A model generated the notes under the pieces. That model ran no database searches, was not told the origin of the DNA, and saw only the letters and a list, made by a program, of their open reading frames with translations. From positions 1-16,723 of the forward strand of contig JANYLE010000466.1 in assembly GCA_025363795.1 (NCBI GenBank): a stretch of DNA of 16,723 bases, in the 5' to 3' direction. Source of the stretch: Mariniphaga sp. (GTDB lineage: Bacteria > Bacteroidota > Bacteroidia > Bacteroidales > Prolixibacteraceae). A program made the translations under genes and the position numbers. Position 1 is the first letter of the stretch. Every line of letters starts with the position of its first letter. Positions 1 to 7,700 of this stretch are shown piece after piece.

Positions 1-1
1 G

Positions 2-2260
2 ATCTCAAAGATTGCCTATTTCAGCATGGAGTTTGGTTTACACTCAAGTCTGAAAATTTACTCAGGCGGACTTGGAGTCCTTGCAGGTGATTTTCTGAAA
101 GAGGCGAGTGATTCGAAAGTTGATATGACGGGAGTCGGTCTACTCTATCGCTATGGTTATTTCAAACAGATCATTTCGAGTCAGGGTGAACAGATTGCAC
201 AATACGACGCCGAACATTTCTCTAAAATACCGATCCTGCCGGTAATGGATGAGAATAATGCCTGGATTACGATTGCCATTGATATGCCCGGACGAACAGT
301 CTATGCGCATGCCTGGTCCGTTAAAATCGGGAATATTAAATTATACCTCCTTGATACCGACTATGATGCCAACCAGGATCCTGATCGTTTCATTACGCAC
401 CACCTTTATGGCGGCGATAATGAAAATCGGTTGAAACAGGAAATGGTGCTTGGACTCGGAGGTATCAGACTATTGGAAAAAATCGGAGTCAAAGCAGATA
501 TTTACCATTGTAACGAAGGGCATGCCGCATTTATCGGGCTCGAAAGGATGAAAAATCTGATGGAAAACTCGGGCCTTACTTTCGCCGAAGCACAGGAAAT
601 GATCAGGGTATCAACGTTATTCACAACACATACACCAGTCCCGGCAGGGCACGACTCATTTCATGTCGACCTTTTCAAACTATACATGGGCAATGTCGCC
701 CAGACTCTTAAAATCTCACTTGACGATTTCCTTTTCCTTGGAAAAGCATCATCTCAGGAGGATCATTTTAACATGAGCTACCTGGCTTCCAACCTTTCGC
801 AAGAAATCAACGGAGTCAGCATGTTGCATGGAAAGATCAGCAAAGGCTTACTATCTACTTTATACAAAGGCTTTTTACCTGAGGAACTTGAAAATATCGG
901 GTATGTTACCAACGGCGTTCACTATCCTACATGGGCAGCGGCGGAATGGAAAACAATCCACGAAAAATTTTTAAAACCGGAAGAGCTCGCCGAAGATATT
1001 CATGATTATGAAGAGGATACAGAAGCAAGAGCCTGGAGAAATGTCTATAAAGTTCCGGATAATGTAATTTGGGAGACGAAGTCAAAACTCCGCGAAGGAT
1101 TGATCAACTACGTTAAAGAACGCTTTTCTGATACCCACATTCAACGGAACGAGAATCCAAAATACATTGCAGAGGCTATTTCAAAACTGAATCCTAAAGC
1201 CCTCACGATTGGTTTCGCACGTCGGTTTGCCACTTACAAAAGGGCTCACCTGCTTTTCCGCAATCTCGACCGGTTAGCAAAAATCGTCAATAATCCTGAG
1301 CGCCCTGTGCAGTTTCTATTTGCCGGGAAAGCACATCCCGCTGATAAGGCGGGACAAGACCTGATCAAATTCATCATTGATATTTCAAAACGACCTGAAT
1401 TTATAGGGCGTATCCTTTTCATTCAGAACTACGATATGAACCTGGCGAAAATGCTGGTTCAGGGATGTGATGTCTGGATGAACACACCGACCCGTCCGCT
1501 CGAAGCTTCGGGAACATCGGGCGAAAAAGGGGTAATGAATGGCACACTTCACATGTCGGTGCTCGATGGATGGTGGGTTGAAGGTTATAAAAAAGATGCC
1601 GGATGGTCACTCCCACTCGAAAAAGCATTCGACTCCGATGAACTGCAGGATGAATTGGATGCTGAAGCCATTTACAGCATCTTCGAAAACGAAATTGTTC
1701 CGGCTTATTATTATCGGAACGATAAAAACATCCCTATCCTTTGGGTCGACTTTATAAAAAATACTTTTGCAGAAGTAGTTCCCCACTTCACCACACGCCG
1801 GATGATGAAGGACTATTTCACACGTTACTATATTCCGCAATCGACAAGAATGACCATGTTAAAGGCGAATAACTTTGCCAAAGCCAAAGAAATGGCAGCA
1901 TGGAAAGAAAAGGTTCTTGCGGTATGGGATCAGATTGAGGTTGTCAACATACAGCTTGCTGACGGGATCACCAATACCTACAAAATGGGGCAAACTTACC
2001 TGTCAACTATTGTTTTAGATATCAAAGGATTATCGCCTGATGAAATCGGTGTTGAAGTGATCATAGCCTCCGGAAACGAGCATCCGGAATATGTTGAGAG
2101 GCATGAATTTATCTCCGGGAAAGTCGCTAACGGGTTGACACACTATTCGCTCAACCTGACTTTGACAAAACCGGGATCATATAATTACGGAGTCAGAATT
2201 TACCCTAAAAATTCAGAGCTTCCTAATCGGCAAGACTTCAGAATATTAAGATGGCTTTAG
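2..2260 (+). CDS. glgP: Alpha-glucan (glycogen) phosphorylase, GT35, 5'-truncated by window edge
   Basis: Releases glucose-1-phosphate from the ends of storage alpha-glucans by phosphorolysis, using pyridoxal phosphate (PLP), in the cytoplasm. The frame is open from base 2 (ISKIAYFSMEFGLHSSLKIYSGGLGVLAGDF can be read through the edge in pieces), so the ATG at 26 is an internal Met and the N-terminus lies outside the window. Family members of this short type in Bacteroidota are usually about 850 residues; 752 are visible, so roughly 100 are missing. Key motifs are YSGGLGVLAGD near the visible start, HCNEGHAAF, TTHTPVPAGHD, TNGVHYPTW and EASGTSGEKGVMNG. The lysine of GEKG (codon at 1526) aligns with the PLP-binding lysine of glycogen phosphorylases. 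The last ~100 residues look like an added beta-rich domain; this is inference. A strong terminator follows at once. Identity is secure; the symbol follows usual naming. Confidence 0.95.
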   Translation: MSKIAYFSMEFGLHSSLKIYSGGLGVLAGDFLKEASDSKVDMTGVGLLYRYGYFKQIISSQGEQIAQYDAEHFSKIPILPVMDENNAWITIAIDMPGRTVYAHAWSVKIGNIKLYLLDTDYDANQDPDRFITHHLYGGDNENRLKQEMVLGLGGIRLLEKIGVKADIYHCNEGHAAFIGLERMKNLMENSGLTFAEAQEMIRVSTLFTTHTPVPAGHDSFHVDLFKLYMGNVAQTLKISLDDFLFLGKASSQEDHFNMSYLASNLSQEINGVSMLHGKISKGLLSTLYKGFLPEELENIGYVTNGVHYPTWAAAEWKTIHEKFLKPEELAEDIHDYEEDTEARAWRNVYKVPDNVIWETKSKLREGLINYVKERFSDTHIQRNENPKYIAEAISKLNPKALTIGFARRFATYKRAHLLFRNLDRLAKIVNNPERPVQFLFAGKAHPADKAGQDLIKFIIDISKRPEFIGRILFIQNYDMNLAKMLVQGCDVWMNTPTRPLEASGTSGEKGVMNGTLHMSVLDGWWVEGYKKDAGWSLPLEKAFDSDELQDELDAEAIYSIFENEIVPAYYYRNDKNIPILWVDFIKNTFAEVVPHFTTRRMMKDYFTRYYIPQSTRMTMLKANNFAKAKEMAAWKEKVLAVWDQIEVVNIQLADGITNTYKMGQTYLSTIVLDIKGLSPDEIGVEVIIASGNEHPEYVERHEFISGKVANGLTHYSLNLTLTKPGSYNYGVRIYPKNSELPNRQDFRILRWL

Positions 2261-2272
2261 TTATAGCACATT

Positions 2273-2309
2273 AAAAAACAAACCCGGTCAAAAGCCGGGT
2301 TTGTTTTTT
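2273..2309. terminator. Bidirectional intrinsic terminator between convergent glgP and response regulator
   Basis: Perfect 15-bp inverted repeat: AAAAAACAAACCCGG at 2273-2287, a 7-nt loop, and CCGGGTTTGTTTTTT at 2295-2309. The GC-rich core is CCCGG/CCGGG. The outer part gives a run of six T on either strand, so it can stop transcription in both directions. It starts 13 nt after the glgP stop and lies 53 nt from the end of the convergent response-regulator gene. Confidence 0.93.
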
Positions 2310-2362
2310 AATGGAAAATTATTTCCTCTACGTTTCCAGGAAACAATCAAGAACTATTATCG

Positions 2363-3118
2363 CTATAATTTATTGGACAAAAGCTTATTCAATAAGTCTT
2401 CCTTGTGCTTTGGCGAAACTTTGAGCAACTCGCCGGTTTTAAGTTCGACCATCCCGCCGTCAGTTTTAAGGTACCGAACAACATTCAAAATATTTACCAA
2501 ATGACTCCTGTGAATCCTTACGAATCCTAATGGTGCCAAAAGGTGTTCGAACTCAAGCAGCGTACGGCTTACAACCTTTTCAGGAGCGGCTTTAAAGATG
2601 ATGCGTGTATAGTTCCTTTTCCCCTCACACCTGACGATATCTTCAACTTTAACAATAGCAAACCCATTAATCTCGGGCAAAGCAACAGTTTTAGATGCAT
2701 TTTCGTCAAGCGACATCATATTGTCTTTCAAAGTCTTAACCCTTCCTTTATTCTCAACCCTAGGAATGTGAGGAATACGCATGATCGCCTTAGTCAACTC
2801 GTCGACATTTAACGGTTTAACGATATAGTCAAAGGCAGAATATTTAAACGCCTTAACCGCGTATTCGCTATATGCCGTAATAAATATCAACTTAAAATTA
2901 ACCGTTTTGAGTTTATCCAAAAGATCGAAACCCGTACCATCCGACATGCTGATGTCAAGCAGAACTAACTCAGGATCTGTATCCTCAATTAGTTTAACCC
3001 CCTCCTCAACCGACCCGGCTTCTCCAAGAATTTCAATGTTGTCAAGGAACTTTTCGAGCATCTCTCTCAAAACCATTCTTGAAACATAGTCGTCGTCTAT
3101 TATAACTGTTTTTAGCAT
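2363..3118 (-). CDS. LytTR-family response regulator (LytR/AlgR type), no kinase beside it
   Basis: Two-component DNA-binding regulator of 251 residues counted from the ATG at 3118. The N-terminal receiver domain (about residues 2-115) has the acidic pair D8/D9, the likely phosphoacceptor D55 in LVLLDISMSD, T81 in FITAYSEYA and K101 in DYIVKPLNV. A linker leads to a C-terminal LytTR domain (about 145-250) with VEDIVRCEGKRNYTRI, IHRSHLVNI and the terminal DGGMVELKTGELLKVS pattern that binds direct-repeat DNA sites. The frame extends upstream to a TTG at 3133 (five more residues), but the receiver fold starts at MLKTVIIDDD, so the ATG is preferred. Such regulators usually sit next to a LytS/YehU-type histidine kinase; none is here, so the partner is unknown. 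The target genes are also unknown. The gene faces away from the tsaB-glycan operon across 293 nt. Confidence 0.92.
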   Translation of the reverse strand: MLKTVIIDDDYVSRMVLREMLEKFLDNIEILGEAGSVEEGVKLIEDTDPELVLLDISMSDGTGFDLLDKLKTVNFKLIFITAYSEYAVKAFKYSAFDYIVKPLNVDELTKAIMRIPHIPRVENKGRVKTLKDNMMSLDENASKTVALPEINGFAIVKVEDIVRCEGKRNYTRIIFKAAPEKVVSRTLLEFEHLLAPLGFVRIHRSHLVNILNVVRYLKTDGGMVELKTGELLKVSPKHKEDLLNKLLSNKL

Positions 3119-3122
3119 ATCC

Positions 3123-3162
3123 TCATAGTTCAAACTTATTGCTCATGGGCCATAAACCTCCC
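3123..3162 (-). promoter_or_regulatory. Leader with strong Shine-Dalgarno and tiny ORFs ahead of the response regulator
   Basis: On the minus strand a GGGAGG (3162-3157) is followed by two very short reading frames. ATG at 3153 gives MAHEQ and a stop. ATG at 3146 gives MSNKFEL and a TGA at 3125-3123. That stop lies 4 nt before the ATG chosen for the response regulator. The regulator's own ATG has only an AGGA placed too close to it. The layout would allow translation to be handed on from a leader peptide to the regulator gene, but this is inference from spacing alone. Confidence 0.35.
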
Positions 3163-3248
3163 GAAATATTCACTGATACTTTCTTATGTGATCCATTTTG
3201 TATAGATTAACAAACAATCTCCGAAAAGGATTAGTTTATCAATGGTTT

Positions 3249-3266
3249 ATTTTGGTCGGCCAAAAT
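3249..3266. promoter_or_regulatory. Inverted repeat in divergent promoter region (possible operator)
   Basis: ATTTTGG, a 4-nt TCGG loop and CCAAAAT form a perfect 7-bp inverted repeat. It lies between the response regulator and tsaB, about 14 nt upstream of the candidate -7 box for tsaB, and overlaps a minus-strand TAATTTTG. A dyad at this place could be a regulator binding site. No known consensus is claimed. Confidence 0.35.
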
Positions 3267-3268
3267 TA
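3261..3268 (-). promoter_or_regulatory. Candidate -7 box (TAATTTTG) for the response regulator
   Basis: Read on the minus strand this matches the Bacteroidota primary-sigma -7 consensus TAnnTTTG. It lies about 140 nt upstream of the response-regulator ATG, which would give a long leader containing the tiny ORFs. I see no good -33 TTTG at the normal distance, so support is limited to this one element. Confidence 0.3.
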
Positions 3269-3279
3269 GAAAAATCGGG

Positions 3280-3287
3280 TAACTTTG
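3280..3287 (+). promoter_or_regulatory. Candidate -7 box (TAACTTTG) for the tsaB-glycan operon
   Basis: Matches TAnnTTTG. A TTTG lies upstream at 3251-3254, but the 25-nt gap is longer than the usual ~19-21, so the -33 element is doubtful. It would give a leader of roughly 115-120 nt before tsaB. This is the only good -7 match I find in front of the ten-gene plus-strand run. Confidence 0.4.
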
Positions 3288-3303
3288 CCTAAACGATAAA
3301 AAC

Positions 3304-3315
3304 TTTATGCATAAA
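3304..3315. repeat. Perfect 12-bp palindrome in the tsaB leader
   Basis: TTTATGCATAAA is fully self-complementary. It lies about 17 nt downstream of the candidate -7 box, in the expected start of the transcript. It could be a dimeric regulator site or could be chance in AT-rich DNA. Confidence 0.3.
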
Positions 3316-3411
3316 CTTGTTCCTGATGAATCATTATGATGAGAATGAGTTGTTTTTCAGGAGTACTGTTTTAACTCTTTTGAATAATTCCCATCTTTAC
3401 AAAAAAAATAA

Positions 3412-4122
3412 ATGGCTCTCATTTTAAATATCGAAACCTCGACAGATGTATGTTCCGTAGCACTTGCCCGTGATGGCGCGGTCATACACGCGCGCGAAAA
3501 TTTGACGGGACAGAATCATGCCATGCTTGTGACGGTTTACATCAATGAAGTGCTGGAAGAATCGAATCTTACAATGGAACAAATTGATGCCGTTGCGGTA
3601 TCAGGAGGACCCGGTTCATATACAGGCCTGAGAATAGGGGTCTCAGTAGCTAAAGGAATCTGTTATGCTTCGAACTTGCCTTTGATTGCCATCTCTTCAC
3701 TGGAAGCAATGGCACACTTTGTCATTAACAACAAGGAAAATCTTCATATTCCGGAAAATAACAACTTGCTTTTATGTCCAATGATTGATGCCCGACGAAT
3801 GGAAGTTTACACGGCCTTTTATGATGTTAATGTTGTTCAAGTCCGTAAAATACAAGCCGATATCATCGACCATGAATCCTATCTTTCTTATCTTAACGAT
3901 CATCCTGTCTTATTTTTTGGAAATGGTGCCTTAAAATGCCGCGATGCAATAACACATCCGAATGCAGTTTTTGTCAATGGCATTACAACCTCGGCCAAAA
4001 GTATGGCTCCCCTGGCGGAGAAGGAATTTAATTTGAAAAAATTCGTGGATGTAGCTTATTATGAACCTTTTTACCTCAAAGATTTCGTGGCAACAATTCC
4101 TGTGAAGAATATCTTTAAATGA
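3412..4122 (+). CDS. tsaB: tRNA threonylcarbamoyladenosine (t6A) synthesis protein TsaB
   Basis: Non-catalytic partner of TsaD in making t6A37 on ANN-decoding tRNAs, in the cytoplasm. TsaB is a degenerate member of the ASKHA/Kae1 fold and scaffolds the TsaD-TsaB-TsaE complex. The 236 residues match the family length. The start reads ILNIETSTDVCSVAL, and the signature SGGPGSYTGLRIGVSVAKGI is at about residues 64-83, followed by PMIDARRMEVYTA near 123. The ATG at 3412 follows an A-rich stretch, usual in this phylum, and begins at the family's N-terminus. The stop overlaps the next ATG by 4 nt (ATGA), so this housekeeping gene is probably co-transcribed and translationally coupled with surface-glycan genes. 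Confidence 0.95.
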   Translation: MALILNIETSTDVCSVALARDGAVIHARENLTGQNHAMLVTVYINEVLEESNLTMEQIDAVAVSGGPGSYTGLRIGVSVAKGICYASNLPLIAISSLEAMAHFVINNKENLHIPENNNLLLCPMIDARRMEVYTAFYDVNVVQVRKIQADIIDHESYLSYLNDHPVLFFGNGALKCRDAITHPNAVFVNGITTSAKSMAPLAEKEFNLKKFVDVAYYEPFYLKDFVATIPVKNIFK

Positions 4123-5417
4123 AAAAAGTACTCGTAATCACCTATTACTGGCCACCTAGCGGAGGTGCTGGTGTTCAGCGATGGCTGAAATTCGTGAAAT
4201 ATTTACGCGAATTTGGGTGGGAACCGGTAATTTATACCCCTTCAAATCCTGAGTATCCGGTTATTGATGATACCCTGGCGAGCGATATTCCAACCGGGAT
4301 TGAGGTAATTCGTACTCCAATCTGGGAACCTTACACATTTTATAAAAAAATCACCGGGAAGAAAAGTTCAGCGAAGGTTCATCCGGGATTATTAAACGAT
4401 AAAAAAAATTCCGGATTGATCGAGCAGTTGTCAGTCTGGATCCGAGGAAATCTGTTTATCCCCGACGCAAGGAAGTTCTGGATCAAACCTTCTGTCCGAT
4501 TCCTGATTAAATACCTTGATGTAAACCACGTAGATGCAATTGTTTCAACAGGACCACCCCATTCAATGCACCTGATTGCACTTGGTGTGAAAAAAAAATT
4601 AAAGCTTCCATGGCTGGCCGATTTCCGCGATCCGTGGACTGATATTGATTTCTATAAAGACCTTAAAATCTCGGCTTACGCGGACGAAAAGCACAAAACA
4701 CTTGAACTGCAAACCATTAAAGGCTGTGATGCAATGGTTGTCGTCAGTAGTGAGATGAAAGGTAATTATGAAAAGATGGGGGGGAATAATATTCACTTGA
4801 TTACCAATGGATTTGACCCTGAGGATATGGGTGATGAACAGCTTATCATTGACCAGAAATTCTCAATCACCCATGTTGGTTCAATTCCTCCCAACCGAAA
4901 TCCACAGGTATTATGGCAAGCACTTGCCGAATTGTCCGAATCACTCCCCAAATTCCGGAATGACCTGGAAATAAAACTTGTTGGGAAAGTGGATCAATCA
5001 GTAATTGATGATCTTTCAAGGCTGAAACTTAACGATAAGCTCAATCTGATTGAATATGTCTCTCACGATAAGGTGGGACAACAGTTGAAACAATCGGCAG
5101 TTTTGCTGCTGGCCATTAATAATAGTCCCAATGCAAAAGGAATTCTGACGGGGAAATTCTTTGAATATTTGGCGGCAAGCAGACCAATATTGGCTATCGG
5201 TCCGGCCGACGGAGATTTGGCACGAATACTTAAAGAGACGGAGGCTGGCACAATAGCCGACTATCATGATTTGGAAGGAATCAAAAAGATCATTATAGCC
5301 CTTTATGAGAGGTTTCTCCTGAACAACTTAACGATTAATCCAAAAGGGATCGAAAAATATTCAAGAAGAAATCTTACCGCCGAACTGGCTACCATCCTAA
5401 ATAAGATCACATTATGA
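4119..5417 (+). CDS. Glycosyltransferase, GT4-like (group 1 family)
   Basis: Likely transfers a sugar from a nucleotide donor during surface-glycan assembly at the inner face of the membrane; donor and acceptor cannot be told. It has 432 residues. The N-terminal Rossmann domain has YYWPPSGGAGVQRWLKFVKYL at about 8-28, the loop where a lipid-linked acceptor often binds. The C-terminal GT-B half has ITHVGSIPPNRNP and GKFFEYLAASRPILAIGPADGD, the nucleotide-sugar binding region. The first glutamate of the classic E-x7-E pair is not conserved, as often seen in this subgroup. It overlaps tsaB and the following epimerase gene by 4 nt each, implying coupled translation. It contains three homopolymer runs: A8 at 4401, A9 at 4590 and G7 at 4778. 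Confidence 0.9.
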   Translation: MKKVLVITYYWPPSGGAGVQRWLKFVKYLREFGWEPVIYTPSNPEYPVIDDTLASDIPTGIEVIRTPIWEPYTFYKKITGKKSSAKVHPGLLNDKKNSGLIEQLSVWIRGNLFIPDARKFWIKPSVRFLIKYLDVNHVDAIVSTGPPHSMHLIALGVKKKLKLPWLADFRDPWTDIDFYKDLKISAYADEKHKTLELQTIKGCDAMVVVSSEMKGNYEKMGGNNIHLITNGFDPEDMGDEQLIIDQKFSITHVGSIPPNRNPQVLWQALAELSESLPKFRNDLEIKLVGKVDQSVIDDLSRLKLNDKLNLIEYVSHDKVGQQLKQSAVLLLAINNSPNAKGILTGKFFEYLAASRPILAIGPADGDLARILKETEAGTIADYHDLEGIKKIIIALYERFLLNNLTINPKGIEKYSRRNLTAELATILNKITL

Positions 5418-6490
5418 AGAAAATCGTTACGATAGTCGGGGCGCGTCCCCAGTTTGTAAAAGCAGCTGTTGTAAGCCGGGCATTGTCGAAATTCGGAATC
5501 GGGGAAGTCATCATTCATACCGGACAGCACTTCGATGAAAATATGTCGGCCGTTTTCTTCGAGGAAATGCAGATTCCAAAGCCAAAATACAATCTTGAAA
5601 TCAGCAACTTAGGTCACGGGGCGATGACTGGAAGGATGTTGGAGAAGATCGAAAAGATATTGATCCACGAAAAACCTGACCTTGTTTTAGTGTATGGCGA
5701 TACAAATTCAACGCTGGCCGGAGCCCTTGCTGCGTCAAAGCTTCATATTCGTGTTGGTCATGTCGAGGCTGGATTACGGTCGTTCAATAACCAGATGCCA
5801 GAAGAAATCAACCGGATACTCACCGACCGGATTGCATCCATCCTGTTTTGCCCAACGACCACAGCAATTGAAAATCTTCGCAAAGAAGGATATGAAAATT
5901 TTGACTGCCAAGTCATTAATTGTGGTGATGTAATGCAGGATGCCGCGCAGTTTTATGCTGAAATATCCGACCAACGCTCAACCATTATCGAAAAACTGCA
6001 ATTGGGGCAGCAACCTTTTGTTCTGGCAACAATTCACCGTCAGGAAAACACCGACGATCCTTTAAAACTTAAAAATATTTTTGACGCGTTGAATGAAATA
6101 AGCACTACTGCAAGAGTTGTGTTACCAATTCATCCTCGTACACGTAATATACTGACACAGTCTGGCATCAAATCAAACGTCGAACCTATTGACCCGGTTG
6201 GATACTTAGATATGATTCAGCTTCTTAAAAATTGCACAATGGTATTAACCGACAGTGGTGGCTTGCAAAAAGAGGCCTATTTCTTTCAAAAACATTGCAT
6301 TACCTTGCGTGATGAGACAGAATGGACAGAGTTGGTGGAACAAGGTTATAATCTGCTTGCAGGAAATAATCAGGCTGGAATTCTTGAAGCATATCAAAAC
6401 CTGAAGTCAAAATCTTCCGATTTCTCGCAGAATCTTTACGGAAATGGACATGCCTCTGAAACAATTGCAAAATTATTGGCAAATTTGTGA
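5414..6490 (+). CDS. wbpI: UDP-sugar 2-epimerase, WbpI type (UDP-GlcNAc(3NAc)A 2-epimerase)
   Basis: Non-hydrolysing epimerase with a GT-B fold, inverting C2 of a UDP-N-acetyl sugar. It has 358 residues. Motifs are GARPQFVKAAVVSRAL at 8-23, VYGDTNSTLAGALAA, HVEAGLRSFNNQMPEEINR from H116, PIHPRTR with H240, and DSGGLQKEAYFF from D280. The GDTNSTLAGALAA and LRSFNNQMPEE forms resemble WbpI/WlbD rather than WecB, which reads GDTTTTLATSLAA with a different loop. With aminotransferase, acetyltransferase and dehydrogenase genes following, the likely substrate is UDP-2,3-diacetamido-2,3-dideoxy-glucuronate and the product the ManNAc(3NAc)A form. Plain UDP-GlcNAc 2-epimerase activity is the alternative. 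It overlaps the previous gene by 4 nt. Confidence 0.88.
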   Translation: MKKIVTIVGARPQFVKAAVVSRALSKFGIGEVIIHTGQHFDENMSAVFFEEMQIPKPKYNLEISNLGHGAMTGRMLEKIEKILIHEKPDLVLVYGDTNSTLAGALAASKLHIRVGHVEAGLRSFNNQMPEEINRILTDRIASILFCPTTTAIENLRKEGYENFDCQVINCGDVMQDAAQFYAEISDQRSTIIEKLQLGQQPFVLATIHRQENTDDPLKLKNIFDALNEISTTARVVLPIHPRTRNILTQSGIKSNVEPIDPVGYLDMIQLLKNCTMVLTDSGGLQKEAYFFQKHCITLRDETEWTELVEQGYNLLAGNNQAGILEAYQNLKSKSSDFSQNLYGNGHASETIAKLLANL

Positions 6491-6539
6491 TGCATAAGGT
6501 CGATCCTTTATGGTCGCCGCCCAAATTAAATAAAAGAAT

Positions 6540-7700
6540 ATGACGAATTCAATAAAAATGGTTGACCTTCACGGTCAGTACCTGAAAATAAAAGATGAAG
6601 TCGATCAGGCCATACAGGAGGTTATCTCCTCATCAGCCTTTATCAACGGAAAACCCGTTGAAGCTTTTGCACATGAAATGGCCGATTACATTGGTGCAAA
6701 ATATGTGGTTCCTTGCGCGAACGGCACTGACGCACTTCAAATCGCGTTTCAAACACTTGGTCTCAGACCAGGCGACGAAGTGCTCATGCCTGCCTTCAAC
6801 TATGTTGCATCGGCCGAAGCAGCAGCCTTACTGGGCCTTGTACCTGTGTTTGTAGATGTTCATGAAAACACCTTCAACATCAACGAAAATCTGATCAGGG
6901 AAAAAATCACTCCTGCAACAAAAGCTATTGTTGTGGTTCATTTATTCGGACAATCAGCAAATATGTGGCCCATTCTTGAACTGGCCCTTGAATTTGGATT
7001 GAAAGTGATCGAGGATAATGCACAATCACTCGGGTCTGATTACCTCTTTCCCAACGGAGAAAAGAAGAAGACCGGAACGATGGGGAATCTGAATACCTAT
7101 TCATTCTTCCCTACAAAGAATCTGGGCTGCTTTGGCGATGGCGGTGCATTGTCAACTGATGATCAGGGAATATTTTCAGAGGCACAAATGATCTCCCGTC
7201 ATGGACAAGGACAAAAATATGCCTACGACAGGATTGGATGCAACTCGCGGCTTGATACCATCCAGGCAGCTATTCTTCGCGTAAAACTCAAAAATTTAGA
7301 CCGTTATTTAAAAAACCGTATAGCTGCTGGTCATTACTACAACCAGTTATTAGGGACTCTGCCTCAGGTAAAAATACCTGCAGAGAACAATTGGTCACAA
7401 CATACCTACAATCAATACGTTATTAGATTAGAGCATCGCGATAAAATCAAAGATTTACTTAAAGAGGCCGGGGTACCTTCAATGATCTATTATCCGTCAC
7501 CGATCCATCTTCAGAAAGCTTATGCCTACCTCGGCTATAAAACGGGTGATTTTCCGATAGCAGAAATGCTTTGCCGCGAAGTTTTAGCGTTACCGGTTCA
7601 CACTGAAATAACCTCCCAGGAACAGGAATTTGTTGTCAGTGCCTTAATCAATGCAATCAAAACACTATGGCACAATTCACTGCGCATCCATCTGCAATAA
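6540..7700 (+). CDS. wbpE: DegT/DnrJ/EryC1/StrS aminotransferase, WbpE type
   Basis: PLP-dependent sugar aminotransferase. By homology and context it converts the 3-keto group of UDP-2-acetamido-3-keto-glucuronate to a 3-amino group, with glutamate as donor. It has 386 residues. Motifs are PCANGTDALQIAFQTLGLRPGDEVLMPAFNYVASAEA (about 58-94, in parts), VIEDNAQSLGSDY with the PLP-nitrogen-binding Asp, TYSFFPTKNLGCFGDGGA with the likely Schiff-base lysine K193, and RHGQGQKYAYDRIGCNSRLDTIQAAIL. A second Met seven codons in (MVDLHGQYL) is an alternative start. The last 34 nt overlap the start of the acetyltransferase gene in another frame, so the tail TLWHNSLRIHLQ may be an extension beyond the family core. 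Confidence 0.92.
   Translation: MTNSIKMVDLHGQYLKIKDEVDQAIQEVISSSAFINGKPVEAFAHEMADYIGAKYVVPCANGTDALQIAFQTLGLRPGDEVLMPAFNYVASAEAAALLGLVPVFVDVHENTFNINENLIREKITPATKAIVVVHLFGQSANMWPILELALEFGLKVIEDNAQSLGSDYLFPNGEKKKTGTMGNLNTYSFFPTKNLGCFGDGGALSTDDQGIFSEAQMISRHGQGQKYAYDRIGCNSRLDTIQAAILRVKLKNLDRYLKNRIAAGHYYNQLLGTLPQVKIPAENNWSQHTYNQYVIRLEHRDKIKDLLKEAGVPSMIYYPSPIHLQKAYAYLGYKTGDFPIAEMLCREVLALPVHTEITSQEQEFVVSALINAIKTLWHNSLRIHLQ

Noticed and set aside
3118..3133. TTG at 3133 as the start of the response regulator
   Set aside because: It adds five residues (MNYED) before the receiver core, while the ATG at 3118 begins exactly at the fold; ATG is preferred though not proved.
5414..6490. WecB-type UDP-GlcNAc 2-epimerase as the primary call
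   Set aside because: The GDTNSTLAGALAA and LRSFNNQMPEE segments and the wbpE/wbpD/wbpB neighbours fit WbpI better; kept only as an alternative.
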